DNA of 64,000 nucleotides from assembly GCF_048537545.1 (NCBI RefSeq), contig NZ_CP183218.1; one strand, 5' to 3'. Shown piece by piece: positions 52,157-59,512 of this stretch. Within the stretch, counting starts at the first letter, position 1; the number at the start of each line of letters is the position of its first letter. This DNA is from Chania fonticola_B. GTDB taxonomy: Bacteria > Pseudomonadota > Gammaproteobacteria > Enterobacterales > Enterobacteriaceae. A program made the translations under genes and the position numbers. The notes beneath the pieces were generated by a model. That model ran no database searches and had not been told where the DNA came from. It saw only the letters and a program-made list of their open reading frames with translations.

Positions 52157-52570
52157 ATGCAAGACCTAGCAATTGCAGAGGTACTCAAGCAGGTCAAAAC
52201 CATTGCGCTAGTGGGGGCCAGTGATAAATCGGCGCGGCCCAGCTATGGCGTAATGGCTTATTTGCTGGCGCAAGGCTATCAGGTCATTCCGGTGAGCCCG
52301 AAGCTGGCCGGGCAGACGCTGCTTGGGCAGGTGGTTTATGCCTCATTGGAGGATATTCCTCATCCTGTCGATATGGTGGACGTGTTTCGTAACTCGGAGG
52401 CGGCGTATGGGGTGGCACAAGAGGCCATTGCGATAGGCGCCAAGGTGTTGTGGTTACAAATCGGGGTGATCAACGAACAGGCGGAAGCATTGGCCAAACA
52501 GGCCGGGTTAACGGTGATTATGGATCGTTGCCCGAAGATTGAGATCCCGCGACTGGGGCTGGCACGCTGA
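52157..52570 (+). CDS. yccU: CoA-binding protein YccU
   Basis: Small single-domain protein with a succinyl-CoA-synthetase-like Rossmann fold that binds CoA; function unknown. The ATG at 52157 (MQDLAIAEVL) follows AGGAGCGAAAA; the upstream start at 52121 adds an unconserved peptide. The 137-residue product carries the nucleotide loop LVGASDKSARPSYGVM, VDMVDVFRNSEAA and the final MDRCPKIEIPRLGL, all near-identical to E. coli YccU. It is convergent with hspQ. Confidence 0.94.
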   Translation: MQDLAIAEVLKQVKTIALVGASDKSARPSYGVMAYLLAQGYQVIPVSPKLAGQTLLGQVVYASLEDIPHPVDMVDVFRNSEAAYGVAQEAIAIGAKVLWLQIGVINEQAEALAKQAGLTVIMDRCPKIEIPRLGLAR

Positions 52571-52578
52571 TTGAATGA

Positions 52579-52604
52579 AAACGCCAGGATTGGCCCTGGC
52601 GTTT
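52579..52604 (+). terminator. Terminator-like hairpin after yccU
   Basis: AAACGCCAGG pairs with CCTGGCGTTT around ATTGGC, eight bases past the stop. The T-run is only three long. Confidence 0.6.
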
Positions 52605-52668
52605 GAGACTGCTGATAGACTTCAACCCGTTACTCTACGTAGAGGCGCTGGTTTCTCAGGCTTGACGC

Positions 52669-52986
52669 TTAGTTACGCAGCCGGGGGGCCTGTAACTGGC
52701 TGCGAATGGATTCCGCCAGTTCATCCAGAGAAGGCTGTTCAGGGTGTGCATCCTGTGCTTCCCCCGCCAACTGCGCTTCTGCCAGATAAGTGTGAACCGG
52801 TTGGCCTTCGTCGTCTTCCATCACCACGTGATACCACGGCGCTAGGCGCAACTCGTCGTTGGCTGCAATCTCGTCTGCTTTTGGGTGCTCCAGAGAGTAT
52901 TCTGGATCGACATCAATCACTACCCCCAAATACCCCAGCAGCCGGTGACGAACCTGCTGACCGATACCGAATTTGCTGGCTATCAT
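52669..52986 (-). CDS. hspQ: Heat shock protein HspQ
   Basis: Small heat-shock protein that in E. coli promotes degradation of denatured DnaA and acts as a specificity factor for Lon. From the ATG at 52986 (MIASKFGIGQQVRH), preceded by AGGAGG at four bases, it has 105 residues, as in E. coli. The Hemimethylated-DNA-binding YccV fold includes LGYLGVVIDVDPEYSLEHP-like strands, WYHVVMEDDEGQPVHTYL (core) and the C-terminal QLQAPRLRN. It is transcribed from a sigma-32 type promoter just upstream. Confidence 0.95.
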   Translation of the reverse strand: MIASKFGIGQQVRHRLLGYLGVVIDVDPEYSLEHPKADEIAANDELRLAPWYHVVMEDDEGQPVHTYLAEAQLAGEAQDAHPEQPSLDELAESIRSQLQAPRLRN

Positions 52987-53018
52987 ATGACCTCCTGAGA
53001 AACAGTGCATTGAACTCT

Positions 53019-53047
53019 ATATGAGGACAAAAACAGCGCATTTCAAG
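53019..53047 (-). promoter_or_regulatory. Sigma-32 (heat shock) promoter of hspQ
   Basis: On the minus strand CTTGAAA (53041-53047) and CCTCATAT (53019-53026) are 14 bases apart, against the consensus CTTGAAA and CCCCATNT. It begins directly after the rlmI stop codon. Confidence 0.8.
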
Positions 53048-54238
53048 TTACATCACCCGGCAGGCAAACCCTTTCAGATACAAGCCTTCAGGATAAGTCG
53101 CAATCACCGGGTGGTCGGCAGCCTGTCGGAACTGCTCTACAAATTGTACATCACGCCCGGCATCTACGGCAGCATCGGCCAAAATTTTCTGGAACAGATC
53201 GGTCGGCATCAGGCCTGAGCAGGAGAAGCTGAGCAGAATGCCACCCGGGTTCAGCAACTGGAAGGCTAACATATTGATGTCTTTATAACCGCGACAGGCG
53301 CTGGCCAACTGATTTTTGTTTTCGACAAACTTCGGTGGATCCATGATGATCAGGTCGAATTTCTCACCCTGCGTGCGGTAGTTGCGCAGCAGTTGGAATA
53401 CGTCATCACGTACAAACTCGGCCTTGCTCAAATCCAACTGGTTCAGTTCGACGTTCTGCTTGGCGATATCCAGCGCGGCCTGCGATGTATCTACGCTAAT
53501 GACCTGCTCACACCCGCCCATCAAGGCAGACACCGCGAAAGCGCCGGTGTACGAGAAGCAGTTGAGCACGCGTCGGCCTGCGGAATAGTTACGCGCAGCC
53601 AGGCGGCTATCACGCTGATCGAGATAAAAACCGGTCTTGTGGCCTTGTTGAATGTCCACCAGCAGTTTCATACCGTGCTCGGTGATCGGTAGCAGGGCCG
53701 GGGGAAGATCGCCCAGCACCGGGCCTTGGGTAAGCGGCAAGCCCTCTTTCTTACGTACGGCAACGTCTGAACGATCGTAGATCGCGCATTCTGGGTAGCA
53801 GTGCTGGAGAGCAGAAAGCAGCGGGGCGCGCTGATATTCGGCACCGGCGGACAGTAACTGTAAAACCAGGAAGTTCTGGAAGCGATCGATGGTGATCCCC
53901 GGCATACCGTCAGATTCACCGGCGATCAGGCGATAACCGTTCAGCCCGTCACGCTTTGCGACCCAATCACGCCAGCTCTGTGCCTGCTGCAAGCGGCTGA
54001 TAAAGAAAGCGATATCAATTTCTTCGTCCTGCTTGAAGGTCCAGACGCGTGCGCGAATCTGCGATTCTGGTGAATAGGCACCGCGTGCCAGCCATTTGCC
54101 CTGGCTGTCATGGATATCGATGGTTTCGCCGGACTGGGCTTTACCTTCGACACGGAGAACAGCGCCAGAGAAAATCCACGGATGGCGACGGAGTAAGGAC
54201 TTTTCACGTCCTTTGGCAAGGATCAAGCGTGCGGTCAT
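53048..54238 (-). CDS. rlmI: 23S rRNA m5C1962 methyltransferase RlmI
   Basis: SAM-dependent enzyme that methylates C1962 of 23S rRNA. I start at the ATG at 54238 (MTARLILAKGREKS), giving 396 residues as in E. coli. The open frame runs 56 codons further upstream without conservation. An N-terminal PUA domain (about 1-80) contains RRHPWIFSGAV. The methyltransferase domain has LDQRDSRL, NCFSYTGAFAVSALMGG (key FSYTGAFAVSA), and IMDPPKFVENK. The thiol of the Cys in FSCSG is the likely nucleophile. Ribosome binding looks weak. It is divergent from acyP. Confidence 0.96.
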   Translation of the reverse strand: MTARLILAKGREKSLLRRHPWIFSGAVLRVEGKAQSGETIDIHDSQGKWLARGAYSPESQIRARVWTFKQDEEIDIAFFISRLQQAQSWRDWVAKRDGLNGYRLIAGESDGMPGITIDRFQNFLVLQLLSAGAEYQRAPLLSALQHCYPECAIYDRSDVAVRKKEGLPLTQGPVLGDLPPALLPITEHGMKLLVDIQQGHKTGFYLDQRDSRLAARNYSAGRRVLNCFSYTGAFAVSALMGGCEQVISVDTSQAALDIAKQNVELNQLDLSKAEFVRDDVFQLLRNYRTQGEKFDLIIMDPPKFVENKNQLASACRGYKDINMLAFQLLNPGGILLSFSCSGLMPTDLFQKILADAAVDAGRDVQFVEQFRQAADHPVIATYPEGLYLKGFACRVM

Positions 54239-54331
54239 AATTAAGTATGCTGCCAGATAGAGAAAAAAGAGTGACACACTCTGGGCATCAGCGCAGAGAA
54301 TGCCTGTAATGAAATCGATCAGGAGCCGATT

Positions 54332-54610
54332 ATGACACAAGTTTGTATTGCCGCGTATGTCTATGGTGTGGTGCAGGGGGTAGGATTTCGCTATAACACT
54401 CAACACCAGGCTACGGCTTTGGGGTTAACTGGCTATGCGCGTAATCTGGATGATGGTAGCGTGGAAGTGCTGGCCTGTGGCGAACAACAGGCCGTTGACC
54501 AACTGATGGCGTGGCTGAAAAGCGGCGGCCCACGTAGCGCCCGCGTTGACCGCGTGCTGGTGGAACCGCGTGGGGTTGCCGAATATAAGGGCTTCAGTAT
54601 TCGCTATTAA
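54332..54610 (+). CDS. acyP: Acylphosphatase
   Basis: Small hydrolase of acyl phosphates, 92 residues, ferredoxin-like fold. The anion-binding loop is VVQGVGFRYNTQ, with the catalytic Arg in GFRY (about residue 23), and the catalytic Asn lies in GYARNLDDGSVEV (about 41). AGGAGCCGATT precedes the ATG. It is convergent with tusE, with seven bases between the stops. Physiological substrate is unclear in bacteria generally. Confidence 0.95.
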   Translation: MTQVCIAAYVYGVVQGVGFRYNTQHQATALGLTGYARNLDDGSVEVLACGEQQAVDQLMAWLKSGGPRSARVDRVLVEPRGVAEYKGFSIRY

Positions 54611-54617
54611 CCCGTGG

Positions 54618-54947
54618 CTAGATACACTTCACCGGTTTTGGCAACCCGGCGATCTTGGTCGCCTGTTTGGCCGGGCCTTTCGGGAACAGGCGATACAGGT
54701 AGCGGCTGCTGCCTTTCTCTTCGCCGTATTTTTGCGCCATCGCCTTGACCAGCATGCGAATGGCCGGAGAGGTATTAAATTCCTGATAGAAGCTACGCAC
54801 AAAGCGTACGACTTCCCAATGTGCTTCGCTCAGTTCAATCTCTTCCTGTGCCGCTAACAGTGGGGCCAGCCCTTCGTGCCAGTCGGCGCTGTTTTTCAGG
54901 TAGCCCTGGGCGTCAGTTTCAATCGTCTGACCTTCAAACTCCAACAT
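54618..54947 (-). CDS. tusE: Sulfurtransferase TusE
   Basis: DsrC-family sulfur carrier that takes sulfur from TusBCD and passes it to MnmA for 2-thiolation of wobble U34 in tRNAs. It has 109 residues, as in E. coli. The conserved C-terminal tail RLFPKGPAKQATKIAGLPKPVKCI, recognisable from GPAKQATKIAGLPKP, ends in the penultimate Cys108 that carries the persulfide. HWEVVRFVRSFYQEF near 45-60 is typical. It stands upstream of acyP in convergent orientation. Confidence 0.96.
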   Translation of the reverse strand: MLEFEGQTIETDAQGYLKNSADWHEGLAPLLAAQEEIELSEAHWEVVRFVRSFYQEFNTSPAIRMLVKAMAQKYGEEKGSSRYLYRLFPKGPAKQATKIAGLPKPVKCI

Positions 54948-55010
54948 ACAGCCTCGGTGATCGGTAATTCATTGCGGGCCACAGTCTAGCAAACTTTTGC
55001 TCCGGCAAAA

Positions 55011-55034
55011 ATAAAGCCCCGCATTGCGGGGCTC
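55011..55034 (-). terminator. Terminator of yccA
   Basis: On the minus strand AGCCCCGCA pairs with TGCGGGGCT and is followed by TTATTTTTGC, 21 bases past the stop. Confidence 0.85.
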
Positions 55035-55055
55035 AGGTCAAAACAAAGTGCTGTA

Positions 55056-55715
55056 TCAGTTGCTGCGGGCGAAGCCCAGAATGCTCAGCAGGCTGATAAA
55101 CATGTTGTACAGCGAAACATACAGGCTGACGGTGGCACGGATATAGTTGGTTTCACCGCCATGAATGATGTTGCTGGTTTCCCACAACATGGCACCGGCA
55201 GAGAACAGAATAAACAGTGCGCTAATGGCCAGGTGCAGGGCAGGGATCTGCAAGAACAGGTTGGCGATAACCGCCACCAGCAGCACTACGAAGCCCGCCA
55301 TCATCATGCCAGACAGGAACGACATGTCTTTACGGGTGGTCAGCACATAGGCCGAGCAGCAGAAGAACACCACTGCGGTACCGCCCAGCGCCAACATGAT
55401 CAGGTCACCCGCGCCAGCGTTCAGGAACGAGCTCAGGATCGGGCCAAGGGCGTAGCCCATAAAGCCAGTGAAGGCGAAGGCTGCCAGAATACCGGCAGGG
55501 CTATTGGCCAGCTTATGGGTCAGGAACATCAAACCATAAAAGCCGACCAGCATTAACAGCAGCCCAGGAGCCGGTAAGCCCAGCATGGTGCTGGCGGTTG
55601 CGGTCAGTGCGGAAAAGGCCAGCGTTAACGACAGCAGAAAATAGGTGTTACGCAGGACTTTATGCGTGCTTAGCAAAGAGTCGCGCGAGGAGGATGAGAC
55701 GACAATGCGGTCCAT
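55056..55715 (-). CDS. yccA: Inner-membrane modulator of FtsH, YccA (Bax inhibitor-1 family)
   Basis: Seven-helix inner-membrane protein of the BI-1 family; in E. coli it is a substrate and inhibitor of FtsH and protects SecY when translocons jam. It has 219 residues, the E. coli length. The N-terminal cytosolic tail is MDRIVVSSSSRDSLLST. The family's sixth-helix region is SLYVSLYNMFISLLSILG near the C-terminus, and TRKDMSFLSGM lies between helices. No odd features. It is divergent from the tRNA-Ser gene. Confidence 0.96.
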   Translation of the reverse strand: MDRIVVSSSSRDSLLSTHKVLRNTYFLLSLTLAFSALTATASTMLGLPAPGLLLMLVGFYGLMFLTHKLANSPAGILAAFAFTGFMGYALGPILSSFLNAGAGDLIMLALGGTAVVFFCCSAYVLTTRKDMSFLSGMMMAGFVVLLVAVIANLFLQIPALHLAISALFILFSAGAMLWETSNIIHGGETNYIRATVSLYVSLYNMFISLLSILGFARSN

Positions 55716-55902
55716 ATGATCTCTCTTATCAGGTCATCACAAAATTGATCATGATGATAGTGCAGTGCAAGCCATTGATTAAAGTTTGTTTACCATTCTT
55801 TACCCTACGTGACTACTAGGGTATTGCTGCCCCCAGATTGTTGATTTCTTCATCGGTCAGCTTGCAGATGCCGTTTTTTCGTTCGGTTGAACGGTTTCAG
55901 GC

Positions 55903-55931
55903 TTTACAACGGGATCGGCTGTGTTTATAGT
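55903..55931 (+). promoter_or_regulatory. Promoter of tRNA-Ser
   Basis: TTTACA (55903-55908) and TATAGT (55926-55931) are 17 bases apart, and the tRNA begins 13 bases later. Confidence 0.75.
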
Positions 55932-55943
55932 TCGCTGCATTAC

Positions 55944-56031
55944 GGAGGGGTGGCCGAGTGGCTGAAGGCAACGGTCTTGAAAACCGTCGACGGGAAACCG
56001 TTCCAGAGTTCGAATCTCTGCTCCTCCGCCA
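55944..56031 (+). tRNA. serT: tRNA-Ser, anticodon UGA
   Basis: The 88-base tRNA includes an encoded CCA. The acceptor stem GGAGGGG pairs with CTCCTCC (one G-T), and the anticodon TGA is at 55978-55980 in the loop CTTGAAA. The long variable arm CGGGAAACCG is typical of serine tRNAs, and the T loop is TTCGAAT. It occupies the E. coli serT position, after yccA. tRNA-Ser genes are frequent integration targets, and E. coli synteny ends here. Confidence 0.96.
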
Positions 56032-56406
56032 TATTATGAATGACCCCAAGCTCAAAAGGCTTGGGGTTTTTCGTTTTATGCTATCCAGTAAATATACCAT
56101 CCGCTCCAGATCGCCCAAAGGTAGGGATAGGACGGTATGCAATTTATTTAGCTATTTGTTCCTCCATCAACAGCTTGTTTCTCTCCGTGACCAATGCAAC
56201 TTTTCCAACAACAGTAGACATAATGAAGCGGCCTTCCGTTCGCAGCATGAAGAAATAACAACTACGATATGGTATGAGATGAGACCACGTGGTTGCTCAT
56301 CGGCTCCTGACTCCTTATCCGTCCTGCATACGCAGCCCTCCAAGCGCTGTGAGGGGACGTTCAACGTCTGGCTAGCGTCATATTGATGATATTGTGGGGT
56401 AACTTC
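56032..56406. other. Gap after tRNA-Ser, no gene seen
   Basis: Past the tRNA terminator (56043-56072) the stretch to 56406 holds only short frames without recognisable similarity. I see no integrase and no second copy of the tRNA 3' end within the window. It may be a decayed junction of an integrated segment. Confidence 0.4.
56043..56072 (+). terminator. Terminator of tRNA-Ser
   Basis: ACCCCAAGC pairs with GCTTGGGGT around TCAAAAG and is followed by TTTTCGTTTT. Confidence 0.9.
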
Positions 56407-57282
56407 ATGACTAACGGAAAGAAAAACAAAATCGTACCCGATGCCAGTCTTGCAAAAGAAAAGAACCCCAAGCGCATATCAGGCAAACGTGTGCCACAAG
56501 GAAAAGGAACGGTAAAAATCCCGGAAAAAAAATATCAGCAAGAGCTCAGGTTGTTACACGAAGAACTTGTCCATTTACAAAGCTGGGTGATTGCCAAGGG
56601 GCTGAAAGTTTGCATCGTGTTTGAGGGACGCGATGGGGCTGGCAAGGGCGGTACGATAAAAGCACTGACCGAAAGAGTCAGTCCACGAGTGTTCCGTGTT
56701 GTTGCCCTTCCTGCCCCAACCGAACGTGAAAAAACCCAAATGTACCTGCAACGCTACATGCCTTACATGCCTGCAGCAGGAGAGGTCGTTATCTTCGATC
56801 GTAGTTGGTATAACCGAGCTGGCGTCGAGCGAGTTATGGGTTTTTGTACGCCAGAGCAGACGCATCAATTTTTGGAGACGGTTCCGATGGTGGAACGATT
56901 AATGGTGGAGTCTGGCATAATTCTCATCAAATACTGGCTGGATGTAAGCCCAAAGGAACAAGAGCGTCGACTGCGTGCACGTATTGATGATGGCCGCAAG
57001 ACATGGAAGCTTTCAGAGATAGATATCCGTTCTTTCGAACTCTGGGACGACTATTCCCGAGCCAGGGACGACATGTTTGCTGCCACAGACAGCCTTTGGG
57101 CTCCCTGGTTTGTTGCTAATTCAGAAGATAAAAAGCGGGTTCGACTAAATGTTATCCACCATTTTTTGCAGCATATTCCCTACAAGCGGTTGCCAAAAAT
57201 GAAGATTAAACTGCCTAAACGCGAAATCGGAAAATATCAGTCACCAGACTATCCTTTGAAACATATTCCTGAGATTTATTGA
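56407..57282 (+). CDS. ppk2: Polyphosphate kinase 2 (PPK2 family)
   Basis: P-loop kinase that moves phosphate between polyphosphate and nucleoside di- or triphosphates. From the ATG at 56407 (MTNGKKNKIVP) it has 291 residues; an upstream start at 56383 is possible. The basic N-terminal tail (about 1-45) is followed by the PPK2 core. Walker A is EGRDGAGKGGTI, the lid-type segment is MYLQRYMPYMPAAGE, and Walker B is FDRSWYNRAGVERVMG. Single-domain length and VERVMGFCT suggest a class I enzyme. Base composition looks more AT-rich than its neighbours, consistent with acquisition beside tRNA-Ser. Confidence 0.9.
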   Translation: MTNGKKNKIVPDASLAKEKNPKRISGKRVPQGKGTVKIPEKKYQQELRLLHEELVHLQSWVIAKGLKVCIVFEGRDGAGKGGTIKALTERVSPRVFRVVALPAPTEREKTQMYLQRYMPYMPAAGEVVIFDRSWYNRAGVERVMGFCTPEQTHQFLETVPMVERLMVESGIILIKYWLDVSPKEQERRLRARIDDGRKTWKLSEIDIRSFELWDDYSRARDDMFAATDSLWAPWFVANSEDKKRVRLNVIHHFLQHIPYKRLPKMKIKLPKREIGKYQSPDYPLKHIPEIY

Positions 57283-57830
57283 ACAAAATGTCATTCTAAT
57301 TCATGGCAATTTGCGGTTTAAAAACTCATGGCGTTTTTATCCATTGAGCACAAAAGCTGACGGCAAAAACGATGAGCCTGTAAAATCAGAGGGCTGACGG
57401 GTAGTGACGGAATAGGGCTGATATAATGGGATTGTTATGAAATGATGCTGGTTATCCTAACCTCAGCAGGCGAACCATTTGACGACTTTCCCACACTTTT
57501 TTATGCCCTCTGATCACGTCCTGCAAAAATCCGCGTACACACCAGCCAGACAATAATCGCCCGAAGCACAAAGATCGCTGGTGCGGCTCGCGTCATAAAG
57601 TCGCGATGCCGCTTGCCATCAGGCTGTTCGCTGAATCGCTGCAATAATAATTCCCCCTTAAAGAACACAATTGGATCCCTCAAGTAATCGTGATTGGCAC
57701 TCGTTTATAGGGCCGTACACTGTATAACCAAGTGAGGTTGTTTCATTTTTGTGAATGAAAAGTAACAACCAACCCTCTAGACGCTAACTTTTCCTGGTCA
57801 TTAACGCTACCGGGTATCAAAGGATGATAT
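57283..57830. other. 548-base gap between ppk2 and the amino acid permease
   Basis: Mostly AT-rich, with no recognised gene apart from a weak minus-strand candidate at 57501-57644. An imperfect dyad, TTGTTTCATT with AATGAAAAGTAACAA, spans about 57737-57770 ahead of the permease. A ppk2 terminator is not evident. Confidence 0.4.
57501..57644 (-). CDS. Possible small membrane peptide (47 residues)
   Basis: A short frame begins at a TTG preceded by AAGGGGGA and encodes a charged N-terminus (QRFSEQPDGKRHRDF). One hydrophobic segment follows (APAIFVLRAIIVWLVC), then IFAGRDQRA. The frame is open 13 codons further upstream to 57683. The topology of a small single-span membrane protein and the strong ribosome site argue for it. 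The non-ATG start and lack of a recognised family argue against it. It could be chance. Confidence 0.25.
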   Translation of the reverse strand: MQRFSEQPDGKRHRDFMTRAAPAIFVLRAIIVWLVCTRIFAGRDQRA

Positions 57831-59075
57831 ATGTCTTGCGAAAACATCGGCATTTCCCCGGCATTAGCCGCAGGGGAACGGACTCTTGCACCCGTCAAAT
57901 CACTGACTTTTCTTGAAGGGGTCGCAATGATCGTCGGCACTAATATCGGTGCAGGCGTGCTTTCTATCGCGTACGCTTCCAGTAAAGCAGGTTATTTACC
58001 TTTGCTATTCTGGTTGGTACTGGTTGGCTGTGTAACCACCATCTCTATGCTGTATGTCGCTGAATCCACCCTTCGTACCCGAGAACATCTGCAGCTAAGC
58101 GGCTTGGCCCAGCGCTATGTCGGCGGTTTTGCTTCATGGGTCATGTTCGCTTCAGTAGGTGTCAATAGTATCGGCGCGCTTACCGCTTACATGTCTGGTA
58201 GCGGCAAATTATTGCAATCCCTGCTCGGCATTTCGCCTGCGCTCGGCAGCCTGCTGTTTTTTATCCCAGCGGCGTTGGTTCTGTATCTCGGCTTGAAGGC
58301 CATTGGTCGTGGCGAAAAGTTTATCAGTATCGGCATGGTTGTCATGTTGAGCGCTCTGGTTATCGCGACGCTATTGAAAGAGACCACCCAGATGCGCAAC
58401 CTGCTTGACGGTGATTGGCTCTTTATGGTGCCCGTGTTCAGTGTGGTGGTGTTCTGTTTTTCTGCCCAATATATTGTGCCTGAGATGGCGCGTGGTTTTG
58501 CGAATAAGCCAGAACAACTTCCCAAGGCCATTATTGTCGGGATGGTAACGACTTTTGTGCTGTTGGCAGTGGTGCCGATGTCGGTGATCGCGCTCAGTGG
58601 GTTGGGTAATATTTCTGACGTGGCGACGATCTCGTGGGGGCAGGCGCTCGGCCAATGGGCTTTCTTCTCTGCCAATATTTTTGCGCTATGTGCCATGCTG
58701 ACATCCTACTGGGGGTTGGGCGGCAGCTTCGTGAGTAATATTTTCGATAAGTTCAGGTTGGGGGACGACGAACGGCCGTTGCGACGCTTCGGCGTGTTGA
58801 TGGTGGTCGTTTTGCCACCGTTCGCGCTGGCCTACAGTGGTCTGGTTTCTTTCGTCAATGCGTTGTATTTCGCCGGTGTATTCAGTGGCGTGATCTTGTC
58901 GATCATGCCGATACTGATTTTGCGGGGCGCCCGCAAAAATGGAGACCGGGTACCGCTCTGGCAATGTAACTGGATCACGCATCCGCTGTTGCAGGTGAGT
59001 ATTGTACTGCTGTATCTGGGAAGTGCGGTCTATGCAATTGCGTCACTGTTTGGTTATTTGCCGGCTGGCTGGTGA
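57831..59075 (+). CDS. Aromatic amino acid permease (HAAAP family)
   Basis: Inner-membrane, probably proton-coupled, importer of the family containing TyrP, Mtr and TnaB. The 414-residue protein has about 11 membrane helices. The first carries the substrate-site motif MIVGTNIGAGVLSIAYASSK, key part GTNIGAGVL near residues 37-45. FCFSAQYIVPEMARG in the middle is typical of the family. It is not identical to any one of the E. coli permeases, so I leave substrate open among Tyr, Trp and Phe. The stop is immediately followed by a ClpP-like remnant. No TyrR box was found. Confidence 0.85.
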   Translation: MSCENIGISPALAAGERTLAPVKSLTFLEGVAMIVGTNIGAGVLSIAYASSKAGYLPLLFWLVLVGCVTTISMLYVAESTLRTREHLQLSGLAQRYVGGFASWVMFASVGVNSIGALTAYMSGSGKLLQSLLGISPALGSLLFFIPAALVLYLGLKAIGRGEKFISIGMVVMLSALVIATLLKETTQMRNLLDGDWLFMVPVFSVVVFCFSAQYIVPEMARGFANKPEQLPKAIIVGMVTTFVLLAVVPMSVIALSGLGNISDVATISWGQALGQWAFFSANIFALCAMLTSYWGLGGSFVSNIFDKFRLGDDERPLRRFGVLMVVVLPPFALAYSGLVSFVNALYFAGVFSGVILSIMPILILRGARKNGDRVPLWQCNWITHPLLQVSIVLLYLGSAVYAIASLFGYLPAGW

Positions 59076-59350
59076 TTGTTGCAAGGCTGCTGGAGTTGTC
59101 TGACGAGTCCTCCGCGCCGATTAATTTCCTGATTTGTTCACCTGGTGGCCATGTAGAATCGGGTGATGTGATCCACGATGTCATCCGATTCATTAGCGCT
59201 CCGGTGAATATGATCGGCAGCGGTTGGGTAGGGAGCGCCGCGGTTAATGTGTTCTTATCGGTGCCCATTACCCGCTCGCTACGCGGGTTGTGGGCGCTGT
59301 TTAATGGCCTACGCATCGAACAACGAGAGGCCAACAGTGGCGGATTGTGA
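59072..59350 (+). pseudogene. Remnant of a ClpP-like serine protease gene
   Basis: The 92-codon frame reads like the middle of a ClpP-class protease: APINFLICSPGGHVESGD (compare ClpP ITLYINSPGG), DVIHDVIRFISAP, and GSGWVGSAAVNVFL, where the Ser of GSA falls at the catalytic serine position. The N-terminal strand region and the catalytic His/Asp part (normally NTRxMIHQP) are missing. After SVP the sequence turns into unrelated ITRSLRGLWALF. It starts inside the permease stop (GTG at 59072) without a ribosome site. It is therefore a fragment broken at both ends. The intact relative would be a stand-alone ClpP-like protein. Confidence 0.65.
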
Positions 59351-59414
59351 CCCGAATCACTGCCCCATGTAACCGGCCCGAGTGTTTTCTTCTCATTCTG
59401 TATGTTAACCACAT

Positions 59415-59463
59415 GATAACAAAACGTTATCCGATAGATGGCGGTAAAACACTGTGCTAGGAT
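59415..59463 (+). promoter_or_regulatory. Candidate promoter and operator of the TrpX-like ABC operon
   Basis: The perfect inverted repeat GATAAC-AAAAC-GTTATC at 59415-59431 stands just upstream of a candidate promoter, TAGATG at 59435-59440 and TAGGAT at 59458-59463, 17 bases apart. The position suits a regulator site. The regulator is not identifiable. Confidence 0.4.
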
Positions 59464-59512
59464 GATTAATCACCCCCTCTGGCACCCACGCCAACTTGAA
59501 AAGGATATGACC

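Noticed and set aside
55958..56386. 142-codon frame starting inside tRNA-Ser
   Set aside because: Its first third is the tRNA itself and the rest has no similarity.
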